Origin: Echiichthys vipera
Lineage: Eukaryota > Chordata > Actinopteri > Perciformes > Trachinidae
Length of the DNA: 64,000 nt
Direction: 5' to 3'
Assembly (NCBI GenBank): GCA_963691815.1
Contig: OY829648.1
Span: 25,908,917 to 25,972,916, forward strand
In this document: positions 42,740 to 53,127 of the stretch, piece by piece
Numbering within the stretch: the first letter of the stretch is position 1
How the letters are laid out: each line of letters opens with the position of its first letter
Made by a program: the position numbers and the translations under genes
Notes under the pieces: generated by a model
Databases searched by the model: none
What the model saw: only the letters and a program-made list of their open reading frames with translations
Told to the model about the DNA's origin: nothing

Positions 42740-43455
42740 TATCAAAATTCATAAAAGGGTCCTGTTTGAGCCGACAAATGTAATTTAGGGTAATGACGGC
42801 CGCTATGTCATAGTTTCGGGCACACTCCAGAACACACCAGTGGTCTTGGTTTCAGTTTATGCGCCCACCAAAAATCCCAAGCGCATTGTAGTCACCGCAT
42901 TATCATAGGCGGAGACTTCAACCTGGTGCAGGATGTGACTCTTGACAGATCTTCTTCCACACTGATTACACTATCCAAATCAGCACACACAGTAAAAAAG
43001 ATATGCATCACAGATGGGGATCTCGGATCCCTGGAGTTTTATAAACCCCCATGGGAAAGCTTTCTCCTTTTTTTCCCCATGTACACACCACACATTCCCC
43101 GAATTGATTTCTTCTTACTCGATAACGTCCTGGACTGTGTGAATGCATGTGAATATCACCCAATAGTCACTTCTGACCACGTTCCTACCACAGTTGACAT
43201 TAGTTTCTTCCGGGATACAATTCCACGTTCACCATGGAGGTTCAGCTCACACTTACTGTGGGATAGTAAGTTTAAAGATTTTGTCGTGACTCAGATTTGC
43301 TCTTAGATAGAGTTTAATGACACCTCTCACGTCAGCAGTGGCACTCTGTGGGAAGCACGTAAAGCTACTATTCAGGGACAAGTGATATCCTATATTTCTC
43401 AAATGAGAAGGGCTGAACGGGCTAGGCTGGTGGAAATAGCAGAGGAATTGTTAAA
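42740..43455 (+). pseudogene. L1-like LINE endonuclease fragment
   Basis: Plus-strand pieces read as an apurinic-type endonuclease: IIGGDFNLVQD near 42905, PRIDFFLLDNVL near 43095, and a late SDHVPT near 43170. A linker follows (ATIQGQVISYISQMRRAERARL near 43370), as in L1-clade ORF2 proteins. It is interrupted by frame changes and ends near 43455. There is no reverse transcriptase here. A matching C-terminal piece occurs at 51160-51650, so the two may be ends of one disrupted element. Confidence 0.7.
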
Positions 43456-44464
43456 ATGGTGTTGCTTGATTGTGATTGACAGGTCTCTGAGAGCTTGTTT
43501 CTAAAACCTAATGTTCAATCACCCCTGGAAACATACAGCCTTGATGTTGTTCTTCGGTTTCCGCAGTTTGTTTTCAGTTTAACCGGTTGAACTAAAGACA
43601 TTCCAAGCAGTCTGCTGTTTAGTTTATCCGGTAAGTAAGATTACATATTATTTTAACTCTCGCTAACCAAACTTAGCATGTCAGCTAACATTATAGTTAA
43701 CATGGATGTACGTTGTTCACCAAGCTAGCGATAATGTTACCTGATATTAGCTTCATAAGAGCAGATACATATTAGAGATGTAGTAAGTTGTTAGTTTATA
43801 CAGTTTATTTGCACATCATTTTGTGATATGCAACTGTCATAAACAATCCACATATTCATTGCAGATGCATATTGCACATGTGGTCACATGTTAATGGGAA
43901 AAACCTAATGTAAATATACACGTTATGCTATAATGAAGGGTCTGCTAGCACAACAGTAAACATGTTTTTTCAAACAGATTCCCTTCAGGTGGTGGTGGCG
44001 TGCTGATGCTGTGGTTGGTGAACATTAGGAGAGACATCAGGTCTGTGCAGTACACACTCTGAGGAGGATCAGCTCTTCTTAGACAAGAAGGTAGACAGAT
44101 GCATTATGATGCACTTATCGCACAGTAAATGGATCAATACTTAGTGAGTGAGAAAAGTGAGTCACCCGTGCTAACAGAAGGAAGAGCTCATCTATGGAGG
44201 GGCATATTTGGTGTCAGTCATCTTGTTGTAGAGCAGGGCGACTTCATGGACAGCATTTTTAGTTCTCAAATGCGTGGTGGTGATGATGAGTGGATGGTCA
44301 TTTATACCTGGTTCTAAAAATCAGGGTTGCACAATGAAATGCAAGTAGTATTCACTTTATGCTACACAAGAGAACATATTTTTATTGCGAAGGAGATCAT
44401 CACCAATTCACTGATGCTCACCAGGCTCGGTTAATGTTGTGAGCTCTTTTTTAGTATTATATTT
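43456..44464. other. Unassigned DNA between LINE fragments
   Basis: No recognised gene. A GT donor-like site (ccggtaagta) near 43628 and an acceptor-like tract before 43990 hint at a transcribed leader, but no protein is supported. A 62-codon frame at 44129-44317 has no recognisable features. Confidence 0.3.
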
Positions 44465-44920
44465 TTTTTATTATCCTTTATTTATACAGGTAAAATCTCA
44501 TTGAGACCCAGGGTCTCATTTGCAAGAGAGACCTGTTCAGGTAGGCAACAGGAAAACATAAAGTTACAGACTAACTGAACATACAGGAGACACAAAACTA
44601 AAACAGTAAAATAATACAGTACAAACTGCAAAGGGCAAAGAACAAGTTAAGTACAAGTTAAGTTATGTACAGGTGCAGATCCCCACAGACTGTCTCAACA
44701 GCCTTCCTACAAGCAGTTTGAAGTCCCATAAAGAAAATAATGCTGGATAGCTTCAGCCTCTGCTGGAGCTTGTTCCAGGTTGCAGGCGCAGCGTAGGAAA
44801 ATGCCTTCTTGTCAAGTTCAGTACGGACTGACGGGATGGCAAACGAGATGTAGTCCAGGGACCGGAGGCTGCGATGGGACTGTTTCCGTACCAGATACAT
44901 TGACAAATAAGGCAAGGCAA
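44465..44920 (-). pseudogene. LINE-B, 3' part (L2/CR1-type RT C-terminus)
   Basis: The minus strand encodes RSLRSLDYISFAIPSVRTEL and ATWNKLQQRLKLSS, the C-terminal signature of CR1/L2-type ORF2. A 3'UTR follows (tttatttatacaggtaaaatctcattgagaccc on the plus strand). It appears to be the downstream half of the element whose RT lies at 47890-49552. LINE-A separates the halves. Confidence 0.7.
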
Positions 44921-45065
44921 GGCAGCTTTATTTGTATAGCACTTTTCATACACAAGGCAGACTCAAAGTGCGTCACAGCACAACATGTCATGCATTACAG
45001 AAAGACAAAGAGAATAAAAACATAGACAATAATCAAAACAGTGCGGACGTTAAAAGTGCGAAGAT

Positions 45066-46615
45066 TTAGCAGAAAGCTAAGGTGAACATAAAAGTTTTCA
45101 GTCTAGTTTTAAAAGTGGTCAGAGTGGGTGACAGTCTTACATCTTCAGGAAGTTTATTCCAGCTGTTTGTTGCATAATGACTGAAAGATGCTTTCCCTTG
45201 ATTTGAGTTTACTCTGCGAACCACTAACAGATTGGTCTCAGAGGATCTTAGCGATCTAGAAGGCTTATGTAGTAGGAGCATATCAGTGATATACCTCGGC
45301 CCTAGACCATGTAGTGATTTATATGTGGGCAGGAGGATTTTGAAATCAATTCTCTGACGTACAGGAAGCCAGTGTAATGATTTAAGAATTGGTGTAATGT
45401 GCTCACATTTTTTGGTCTTTGTTAGAATTCTAGCCGCAGCGTTCTGAACAAGCTGTAGCTGCATGACAGTTTTTTTGGGAAGACCTGGAAGGAGACCGTT
45501 ACAGTAGTCTAGCCTACTGGTTATAAAGGCATGGACAAGTTTTTCTAAGTCTTGAGCTGAGATGAGCCCTCTAAGTCTTGTTACATTTTTAAGGTGATAG
45601 TAGGCCGATTTTGTTACTGATTTGATGTGACTGTCGAAACGTAAATCAGAATCCATAATAACCCCAAGATTTCTGGATTTATTTGAGGTTTTCAGGGCCA
45701 GTGATTGAAGGTGTTGGATGACTTTAGACCTTTCTTTCTTAGCACCAAAAACAATTATCTCAGTTTTATCCTCATTAAGTTGAAGGAAATTTTGGCACAT
45801 CCAGTGTTTGACCTGCTCAATGCATTGGCACAGTAGATCTATGGGGCGATAGTCATTTGGTGATAGCGCTACATAGATTTGGGTGTCATCGGCATAGCAA
45901 TGGTGGTCAGTGTTATTATTTTGCATAATTTGTCCTAGTGGGAGCATATAGATGTTAAATAAAGTCGGCCCCAAGATTGAACCTTGGGGGACTCCACACG
46001 TTACGTTGGTTTGTTCTGATACAAAGTCGCCAATGGAAACAAAATAGTTCCTATCTTGTAGATATGACTTGAACCAGTTTAAGACTGTGCCTGAGAGCCC
46101 CACCCAGTTTTCCAACCTGTCCAAAAGTATTGAGTGGTCGACAGTGTCAAATGCAGCACTGAGGTCCAATAGCATTAGTACTGAAGTTTGTGTTAAGACG
46201 GATGTCATTTATAACTAAGGGCCGCCTCGGTGCTATGAAAAGGTCTAAATCCTGACTGGAGGTTGTTGTGGCAGCCAGTAGAAGCCAAGAAGTGATTTAG
46301 GTGTTGGAGTACAACTTTCTCAATTATTTTACTTATGAATGGTAGATTTGAAATTGGTCTGTAGTTGTTGATAATAGAGGCATCTAGGCTCCGCTTTTTT
46401 AGAAGAGGTTTAATGACTGCAGTTTTGAAGGCCTTTGGGAAATTGCCCGATTGAATAGAGTTATTAACTATTTGTAATATGTCTGTCGATAGGCAGTCAA
46501 AAACATTCTTAAAGAAGTTGGTAGGTAAAGCATCAAGACAGCCGGTGGTTGGCTTTAGATCTGTCACTGTTTCCCTTAGAGTTTTAGAGTCTATGGCATT
46601 AAAGCTTGCCATCAT
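45066..46615 (-). pseudogene. LINE-A reverse transcriptase, frameshifted
   Basis: Two overlapping minus-strand frames carry the RT. The first, 46615-46205, has the fingers (NNYRPISNLPFISK, QSGFRPFHSTEAAL). The second, 46208-45066, has LLDLSAAFDTVDH, GVPQGSILGP and CYADDTQIYV, followed by the thumb and C-terminal tail (WNKLPEDVRLSPTLTTF). The join at 46205-46208 is a frameshift with loss of roughly ten residues of the usual linker. The catalytic aspartates are present. The copy is defective because of the frameshift and missing endonuclease. Confidence 0.85.
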
Positions 46616-46731
46616 TGCTGTCTTATTTTGGCCTAAACGGGGTGGTGATCCAACTTTTTTGTTTGAGATATTGATGGCACGTCTGATGTCTTCAATTTTA
46701 TCAGTATAAAAAATGCAAACTCATTGCATTT

Positions 46732-47688
46732 CTATGTGGAATTGAGTTCTTCATGCGCATTCGAAATGAAGGGGGCGGTAGAGGGGGATGGACACGTCTC
46801 CTCTTTGCTCCGGTGTCTCTCATGGTCAGCACTCTCCTTTTGCAGTGGCGGTCCTCCTTCGACGTTCATGATAAGCTGTGTTGTGTCCGTCTTTTTCGTT
46901 GGTTCCTCTTGTCTCTTGTCCTTGGCAGTGATGATAGATGGATGACGCAGGAAGTAAGACATGTTGGTCATGAAAAGCTTTACTCCCAGCTTATTTAGAC
47001 AAAGTCCGTCTGCCTTAAAAAGACGCCTGCGGTCCCAGCAAAAGCTAAAATTGTCAATAAAATGCATTGAACGAGCAAGAAAAGCGCTGGAGAGCATATC
47101 ATTCAGCGAGTAGAATCGACTGAATCTCTCAGCTCCTCTCCCGATCGGGGGTAGAGGACCACTGATAAACACCTCAGCATTCACAGCGCTGACTGTTTCA
47201 AAGAGTTTACTGAAGTGCTCTCTCAGCTCCCTTGATTGTTGCTTTTCAATGTCATTAAAACCAATGTGCAGAATGATATTTTTCACATTTGGGTGTGCAG
47301 CCACAATTTCCAGGATTCTTTTTTCCAAGTCAGACACCGTATCCTTCGGAAAGCAGGGTACTTTAGTGCTATTATTGCTTTTCATATCTTTTACAGAAAA
47401 GTCACCCACAATCAGATTTTCAGGCCCACTTGTGAGCCTTCTCTGTGGTTTTAAGTTAGCAGGTCTTACCCTTCTGCGTGGTGATGGTGGGTTATTCAGG
47501 CAATCAGAGGGGGATCCATTGTCCGGCAACAGTGGAGCAAACGTGTTCTTTAGTTGAACACTTGCTTGCTGGGGAGGTTTCTTGGTACTTTTCCTCTTCT
47601 CAGCCGTCCGCTGCTGTGTCCTATGTGGCAGGTGAGTTGATGAAGCGCTATGTCTGGATAGAGATGGTAGTGCAGGCCAACCGGTCAA
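46732..47688 (-). pseudogene. LINE-A ORF1: SGNH-esterase-type protein, catalytic residues lost
   Basis: The 318-codon frame has a proline- and basic-rich N-terminus, then a GDSL/SGNH-hydrolase fold as in ORF1p of CR1/L2 LINEs. Blocks seen are LIVGDFSVKD (block I), NIILHIGFNDI (block III) and KADGLCLNKLG (block V). The nucleophile Ser of GDS is Phe (codon 47400-47398) and the block V His is Cys (codon 47001-46999). An esterase role in membrane targeting has been proposed for such ORF1 proteins. This copy cannot be a conventional esterase. Confidence 0.75.
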
Positions 47689-47695
47689 ATCAGAG

Positions 47696-47889
47696 AATAC
47701 TGTTATTCATATCCACAGTCATTGTAATTGAAAAATGTAATAAATGATGATCCTTGTCTTCTGTTTTCCTGCTGTGATTTTAAAGTACTGAGTGTATTAA
47801 CATGAACTACAGAAACTTATTAGTCACATAGGTTTACATGCCATGGTGACTGTCACACACTGTTTTTATTCCTGAAACACAAAATTTAT
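47696..47889. repeat. 194-bp direct repeat, copy A
   Basis: Nearly identical to 49553-49639 plus 50441-50524. It runs from aatactgttattcatatcc to cacaaaatttat. Copy A has a 32-bp stretch (attgtaattgaaaaatg...) absent from copy B. It lies between the 5' end of LINE-A and the interrupted LINE-B. Confidence 0.8.
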
Positions 47890-49552
47890 TTAGATACCAG
47901 TGAGTGGTTCTGCAAGTATAAAGTACAGTGATGTGCGAGGGGTTAACAGCCAGTTATGAATCTCAAGGCCCTGTGATATGCGGCATCCAGCAGTTGCAGA
48001 GTGAGCAGAGGCATTTATATATACAACATCTCCATAATCCAGGAGTGGCAAGAAAGTGGCCGCAACAATTTGTTTTCTGGCGTCAAAGGAGAAACAGGCT
48101 CTATTTCTGAAAAAACCCACAGCTTTAACCTCAATTTCTTCAGTAACTGGTCAACATGACATTTACAAGAAAGGCTATCATCCATTGTGATGCCTAGATA
48201 TTTGTAAGTGGCCACAGACTCAATGGGGATACCCTGAGCAGACATAATACTGGGTAGAACAGCTGGTACCTTCCTTTTATTAGAAAATAACCTGCATTTT
48301 ACCTGCATTTAGAACTAGCCTTGATTGAAATAATTGCGCCTGAATGGTGTCAAAAACAGACTGCAAGTCAGTGCACAACAATAGACAACGGTGTCGTCAG
48401 CATAAGGATGTACAGATGCATTAATATTTTGGCCCACCTCATTTATATAGATGTTAAAGAGAGTTGGTCCTAAGACATAACCTTGTGAAACACCGTTTAC
48501 AGTGTTTAGGAACTCGGAGCACTGATCGACTGTATGAAATACCTTTGAAAGATCAATAAAAAGAGCCACACAATATTTCTTTGCATCCATGGCTACCAAC
48601 ATATCATTTATCACCTTAGGGCGCATTCACATTGTCCTTCCGCACCGGGCCAAAACAGGTTTTTCGGGTCAAGCCTAGTGCGTTTGACCAGTGTGAGTGC
48701 AACCGCTCCGGGCATAACTGCGGCCAGCTGTACGAGCATGAGCATGCACACGTGTACGATCACAAGGCCTACGGCGGTTCTGACGTCATTTATGTGCGCC
48801 TGTTTGGACATAAAAAATAGAAGGACGGACCATGCGCGGACATTTAACAACAACAATGGCGGCGAAAGGTTCACGTTGGTGTGATGCGGAGATGGCGTGT
48901 TTACTGCAGATTTGGTCGGATGAAAATAATCAAAAACAGTCCGACAAGACACACAAAAACTATGTATCTATGGAAAGATTTGTAATCAAAGCGACGCATC
49001 GCGATGACGTCAATCAATGCGTGTGACGTGTAATGGCGTGATGACGTATGGACAGCAAGAAGCATTTGCGCGAGGCCCAGGTAGTGTGAGTACAAACGGG
49101 CTGGCCAGCGGGGGGAGAGGGAGGGGGGGACAAGTACCCTAAAGCACGGTACGGGGCACGGTACGGATGGACAGTGTGAGTGCGCCCTTAATGGCATCAG
49201 TTGCAGTACTATGCTGCTTCCTAAAGCCAGATTGAAAAGGAGATAAAATATTGTTCAGGCTCAGGTAATCCTTGACCTGTTCATTTACCAGCCTTTCAAG
49301 CACTTTTGCTATAATAGAGAGCTTAGAGATGGGTCTGTAGTTATCCAATAAAGAATGGTCACCCTCTTTCAGGAGAGGGAGCACATAGGAAGTTTTCCAC
49401 ACATCAGGAATAATGTTGCTCTGGATAGAAAGATTAAAAAGGTGAGATACCGGTTGAGCTATAATGTGCGCAGACAAACGTAAGGGGGAAGGTTATCTGG
49501 ACCTGCTGATTTTTGAGGGTCTAGGTCTTTTAAGGCCATAAGAATACTGCAC
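47890..49552 (-). pseudogene. LINE-B, RT part (L2/CR1-type), interrupted by a MITE
   Basis: Minus-strand RT fragments run in order. They are LDPQKSAGPDNLPP near 49500, LLKEGDHSLLDNYRPISKLS near 49350, SGFRKQHSTATDAI near 49205, then (past the inserted Harbinger element) KVINDMLVAMDAKKYCVALF near 48600, YADDTVVY near 48400, and YKYLGITMDDSL near 48200. Several frameshifts occur. The 5' end is truncated near 49552, inside the domain before RT. The C-terminus continues at 44920-44465. Confidence 0.75.
48619..49187 (+). mobile_element. Harbinger-type MITE inserted into LINE-B, TTA duplication
   Basis: Bounded by GGGCGCATTCACATTGTCC and ...GGACAGTGTGAGTGCGCCC, with perfect TTA flanks (48616-48618, 49188-49190). 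On the plus strand, near 48855-48935, it encodes MAAKGSRWCDAEMACLLQIW and following residues, the same Myb/SANT-like N-terminus found in the 36514 copy. Removing it restores continuity of the LINE-B protein (TATDAI to KVINDML), which dates it after LINE-B. Confidence 0.85.
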
Positions 49553-50524
49553 AATACTGTTATTCATATCCACAGTCCTTGTCTTCTGTTTTCCTGCTGT
49601 GATTTTAAAGTACTGAGTGTATTAACATGAACTACAGAAGCCTGTGAATGTTCTCATTCGTCCAGGTCATCGTTATCCTCAAAGCAATTTCAGTCAAAAA
49701 CAACTGGACTGGTTGTTTGTCTAGGAAGACGTTTCACCTCTCATCCAAGAGGCTTCATCAGTTCATGTACGCATCTGACCAGGCTGGGACTGGTCCAACT
49801 ATGCAAAGATCTTTACATTGGAGAAACAAAACAACCCCTGCATAAATGCATGGCCCAACACAGGAGAGCTAACTCCTCAGGCCTGGACTCTGCTTTCCAC
49901 TTACATCTCAAGGAGAAAGCCCACTCCTTTGATGACAGCAATGTCCAAATCTTGGACAGAGAGGACAGATGGTTTGAAAGAGGAGTAAAAGAAGCCATCT
50001 ATGTAAAAGTGGAGAAACCATCGCTAAACAGAGGAGGGGGTCTGAGACACCACTTATCTCCAATTTACAACGCTGCCCTTTCATCCCTTCCCAGGAGATT
50101 CGACAATCTAACCTCAAAGGACAACTGTTCACACATGGCCCGGGTGACCCCAACGACTGTCGTTCAGACTCAATAGAGCACTAACGAAGTCGAAACCAAC
50201 TGCCCACCAACGACTGTCACTCTAACGACGGGCGTGGGCACTTGGAGCACAAAGGGGGTCAGTGACATCATCGGCCTTGTGAGAGGTTAAATACCTGGAT
50301 CTCCACACCAGTTAGTTGGACCAGTCCCAGCCTGGTCAGATGCGTACATGAACTGATGAAGCCTCTTGGATGAGAGGTGAAACGTCTTCCTAGACAAACA
50401 ACCAGTCCAGTTGTTTTTGACTGAAATTGCTTTGAGGAGAACTACAGAAACGTATTAGTCACATAGGTTTACATGCCATGGTGACTGTCACACACTGTTT
50501 TTATTCCTGAAACACAAAATTTAT
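49553..50524. repeat. 194-bp direct repeat, copy B, split by a Penelope-like element
   Basis: The pieces 49553-49639 and 50441-50524 reproduce copy A apart from a 32-bp gap and a few substitutions. Between them sits an 801-bp insertion (49640-50440) flanked by the 9-bp duplication actacagaa. Copy A therefore serves as an empty-site reference for the insertion. Confidence 0.8.
49640..50440 (+). mobile_element. Penelope-like element fragment: GIY-YIG domain and inverted repeats
   Basis: The ends are near-perfect inverted repeats of about 126 bp (49676-49801 and 50314-50439). The plus-strand interior reads DLYIGETKQPLHKCMAQHRR from about 49809, then LDREDRWFERGVKEAIYV and RGGGLRHHLSP. This is the GIY-YIG endonuclease C-terminus of Penelope-like retroelements (the YIG motif is intact). 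The reverse transcriptase is absent. A 9-bp target duplication (49631-49639 and 50441-50449) marks a true insertion of a short copy. Confidence 0.8.
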
Positions 50525-51110
50525 ATCTATGGCTTCTTAGTTAAAAGTTTTAATGTCATCACTAATAAAGCAGTTGAAAAGTGTACAAACGTTAATTCTT
50601 AACACACTGACATAATGCTGAGCTGTACACAGTATTCTGTGGTGGTTCAATTAGCTCTTTTCCTCTGCTGATATCCTGAGTCTTGAACAAACAGCACATC
50701 ATTATCAAACCGAAGGTAAAATTATAATAATGTAATGTAATGGCATTATCGTTCCATTATTCACGTTATCTGCCGTCAAGTAACGACAGTGACAGGCTAC
50801 ACAGTGTAACTTCAGCTACAATAACAATACAAGGTTAACGGTTATTTTTCATGTTTACCAAACATAGTACTACTACAGTAATGTAGGTTGAGTTAGCTGT
50901 ACAACTTACCTCCGATTATCCAGGCTAATGTTGTTAGCAGCAGCAGCGGCTCAGACACGTCAGGTTGCCGATAGAAGTGGGCGGGCACATGGACCCCTCG
51001 CCCCCCCAAGTTCCTCCCTTTCCTGTCCACGGTTGCAAAACTTAAAGATGGCAGCGCCCCGTGGACATACAAAAAAGAAGATAGCAGCATCCGGGGCGAT
51101 TTTTTGAGTG
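50525..51110. other. Intergenic DNA, no gene seen
   Basis: Contains repeated taatgtaatg-type patches near 50720-50770 and a C-rich block at 50995-51010. No coding frame is supported. Confidence 0.4.
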
Positions 51111-51159
51111 ACATCACCGTAGCTCCGTCCATTCATTATAAAGTCTATGCTCTCAACGT

Positions 51160-51650
51160 ACAACTCAAACGACTGATACCTGTCATTTATAATACGATTG
51201 CTCTTCTGAGCCCAGTTCCCACTGTATCCCCTAAAAATGCATGGGGGAAGGATTTGGGGGTAGACATTCCTAAGGTCCAGTGGAGGGACATTTTAAAAAC
51301 TGGTTCACTCATCTTTGATTTGTGCCAGGCACTGCCTATTGCAGTGAAAGGTTCTTCATAGAGCCCATTTCACCAACGAAAATTTGGCTAAGATATAACT
51401 TAATCACAGTGATGCTTTGTAACCGCTGTAAGCAGTCCCCAGCAGACCATGCACACATGTTCTGGACATGCCCGAAGCTTGCTGAATTTTGGTCCAATAT
51501 ATTTCAAACCCTCAAACAGGCTTTTAACATAAATTTGGAACCCAATCCCGACTGCTCTTTTTGGGCTCCCTCCGTCTAAAAAACTGCCAATTCACTAACA
51601 AGACCAAACAATATATTGTAAAGTTTAATTGGAATAGCCGGGGAATGCAA
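51160..51650 (+). pseudogene. L1-like LINE ORF2 C-terminus
   Basis: The plus strand encodes WGKDLGVDIPKVQWRDIL near 51240, then KIWLRYNLI, and CNRCKQSPADHAHMFWTCPK near 51420. This is the zinc-knuckle-like C-terminal domain of L1-clade ORF2. It continues as CQFTNKTKQYIVKFNWN near 51590. The frame breaks twice. It could be the distal end of the L1-like element at 42740-43455. Confidence 0.7.
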
Positions 51651-51960
51651 GAAGGTGGGGGGAGGGTGCATTTAGGTGGGATGAAGAGAGGGGTCGTGGG
51701 GGTCGAGGGAATGATAAGAGGGTCGATCGCCAAGGATGGAGAAAGGAGTCGATCGCCTGGGATTAAGGACGTGGGTTGATCGTTTCCGGGGGGATGGTTG
51801 TGAAAACTGAGACGAACAAGAGAGAGAGTGGGTAAGACACGAATATATATATGGTTGCACAGGTAGTTGAGTTAATGAGACGCAGGTGTTGCGTAGATGA
51901 GACACGGGTGTTGCGTTAACGAGAAACGGGGTGTTTAAATGTGAGGCGTGAGTGGTGTAA
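51650..51960. repeat. Purine-rich minisatellite-like patches
   Basis: Imperfect repeats of gggtcgatcgcc and, at about 51870-51945, of gagac(g/a)c(a/g)ggtgttgcgt(a/t). Possibly upstream LTR sequence of the retroelement that follows. Confidence 0.4.
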
Positions 51961-52468
51961 TTAGTGAAGGGAGAGGGGTATGGTCTTGTTCCTGAGCCTC
52001 AGTTAAATTAACTACATTTAATACACAGAGTGTCTTGGCCTTTACCATCCTGCTTGTGTTGATATATATATATGTTCAGTTAGATTCGGTATGTTATTCA
52101 ATGTTACTCAGTTACAAAGTGTCACATTGTTTCATGCCTTGGATTCACTCATGCCTTAAATGAACTATTGTTGCTTGATTATGCGAGCCCACACCTGTTT
52201 GATGAAGAAGATTGAGCAGAGAAAAGAGGGTGAGAGGATTGAAGGAATGAAAAACACATAGCAAGGGAGGGGTGAGTTTCACTACATAGATAGAGCAACA
52301 CTTTTTTTTGGTCAGATTCAGCTGGACACGGACTTGTGTGGTTCTGAACTGTTGAATCTTCAGATATATCTGCACTTGTTAAATAAAACTCTTGATTGTT
52401 TGAATTTCCGTCTTGATTGAATCTCTTCTCATAACAGACTCTGGGGAGGCTGAAGTCTCGCCTCAACA
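51960..52468 (+). mobile_element. Putative 3' part of a 5' LTR
   Basis: Ends with ...cgcctcaaca, one or two bases before a primer-binding-like site. It contains a (TA)n TATA-like run (about 52060-52072) and AATAAA at 52382-52387, about 85 bp before its end, as expected for R-U5. The LTR start is not identified and there is no second LTR to compare with, so this is tentative. Confidence 0.4.
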
Positions 52469-52470
52469 TT

Positions 52471-52488
52471 TGGGGGCTCGTCCGGGGT
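52471..52488 (+). other. Primer-binding site complementary to tRNA-Pro
   Basis: TGGGGGCTCGTCCGGGGT matches, with a single change near its end, the classic 18-nt tRNA-Pro primer-binding site of LTR retroelements. It sits just after a CA-ending LTR-like sequence, where a PBS belongs. Confidence 0.65.
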
Positions 52489-52968
52489 GAGAAGTTGATT
52501 CTGGGAATTGGTCACATAGATTGGTTCCGGACATTCCCTCTAGTTCATGGGCCCACTGAATAGGAAAACAGAACCTGTTTAATCAAAATCTGCATAATTG
52601 AATACACTAAAATTAAGGACGGAGAGGAGTGAATGCAATAGATCTGTAAATTAAAATAGACAGGCATTGTAGTGTTGTGTTGGCAGTTACCTGGGTGTGG
52701 CAACCCCACCTGCGAATTAAGTGCTGGGTTAGAGTCCCGGGATTTGAGGTACCCCAAATTCTCACAGTGGGATAAAGCCCTTGTGCTGGCACAAGGTTCA
52801 AGTCCTCGTAGCGGATTGTACCGCTAGAGTTCCCGTCGAGGTTAGAGTCCTCAGGTAAAAGAAGTGAGTCCCTTCTGGTGTGTTAATTAAGGGGTTAGAG
52901 TCCCTGTTGACGTTAAAATGCTCTGTTTAAAGAAAGGTTTGAGTCCTTTCAGGTTTGTTAATATTTTT

Positions 52969-52973
<5 letters not shown>

Positions 52974-53006
<33 letters not shown>

Positions 53007-53031
53007 CGCGTGCGCGTGCGTGTGCGTGTGC

Positions 53032-53074
<43 letters not shown>

Positions 53075-53127
53075 TGTGTGTGTGTGTGTGTGCGTGCGTG
53101 TGCGCGTGCGTGTGTGTGTGTGTGTGA
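52974..53127. repeat. GT/GC-interrupted microsatellite
   Basis: A (GT)n tract with regular GC interruptions (gtgcgtgcgt blocks) inside the leader of the LTR element. It makes spurious Cys/Val/Arg frames. Confidence 0.9.

Larger units (their letters stand above)
44921..47695 (-). mobile_element. LINE-A, L2/CR1-type retrotransposon with internal deletion
   Basis: Read on the minus strand it contains ORF1 (47688-46732), then a short bridge, then RT (46615-45066), then a 3'UTR. It ends in the short tandem tail (tgccttgcctt, RC of 44925-44935) rather than poly(A). This tail type and the YADDTQIY catalytic motif fit the L2/CR1 superfamily. The endonuclease and spacer that should lie between ORF1 and RT are missing: only about 115 bp remain. 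It sits inside LINE-B. Confidence 0.8.
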
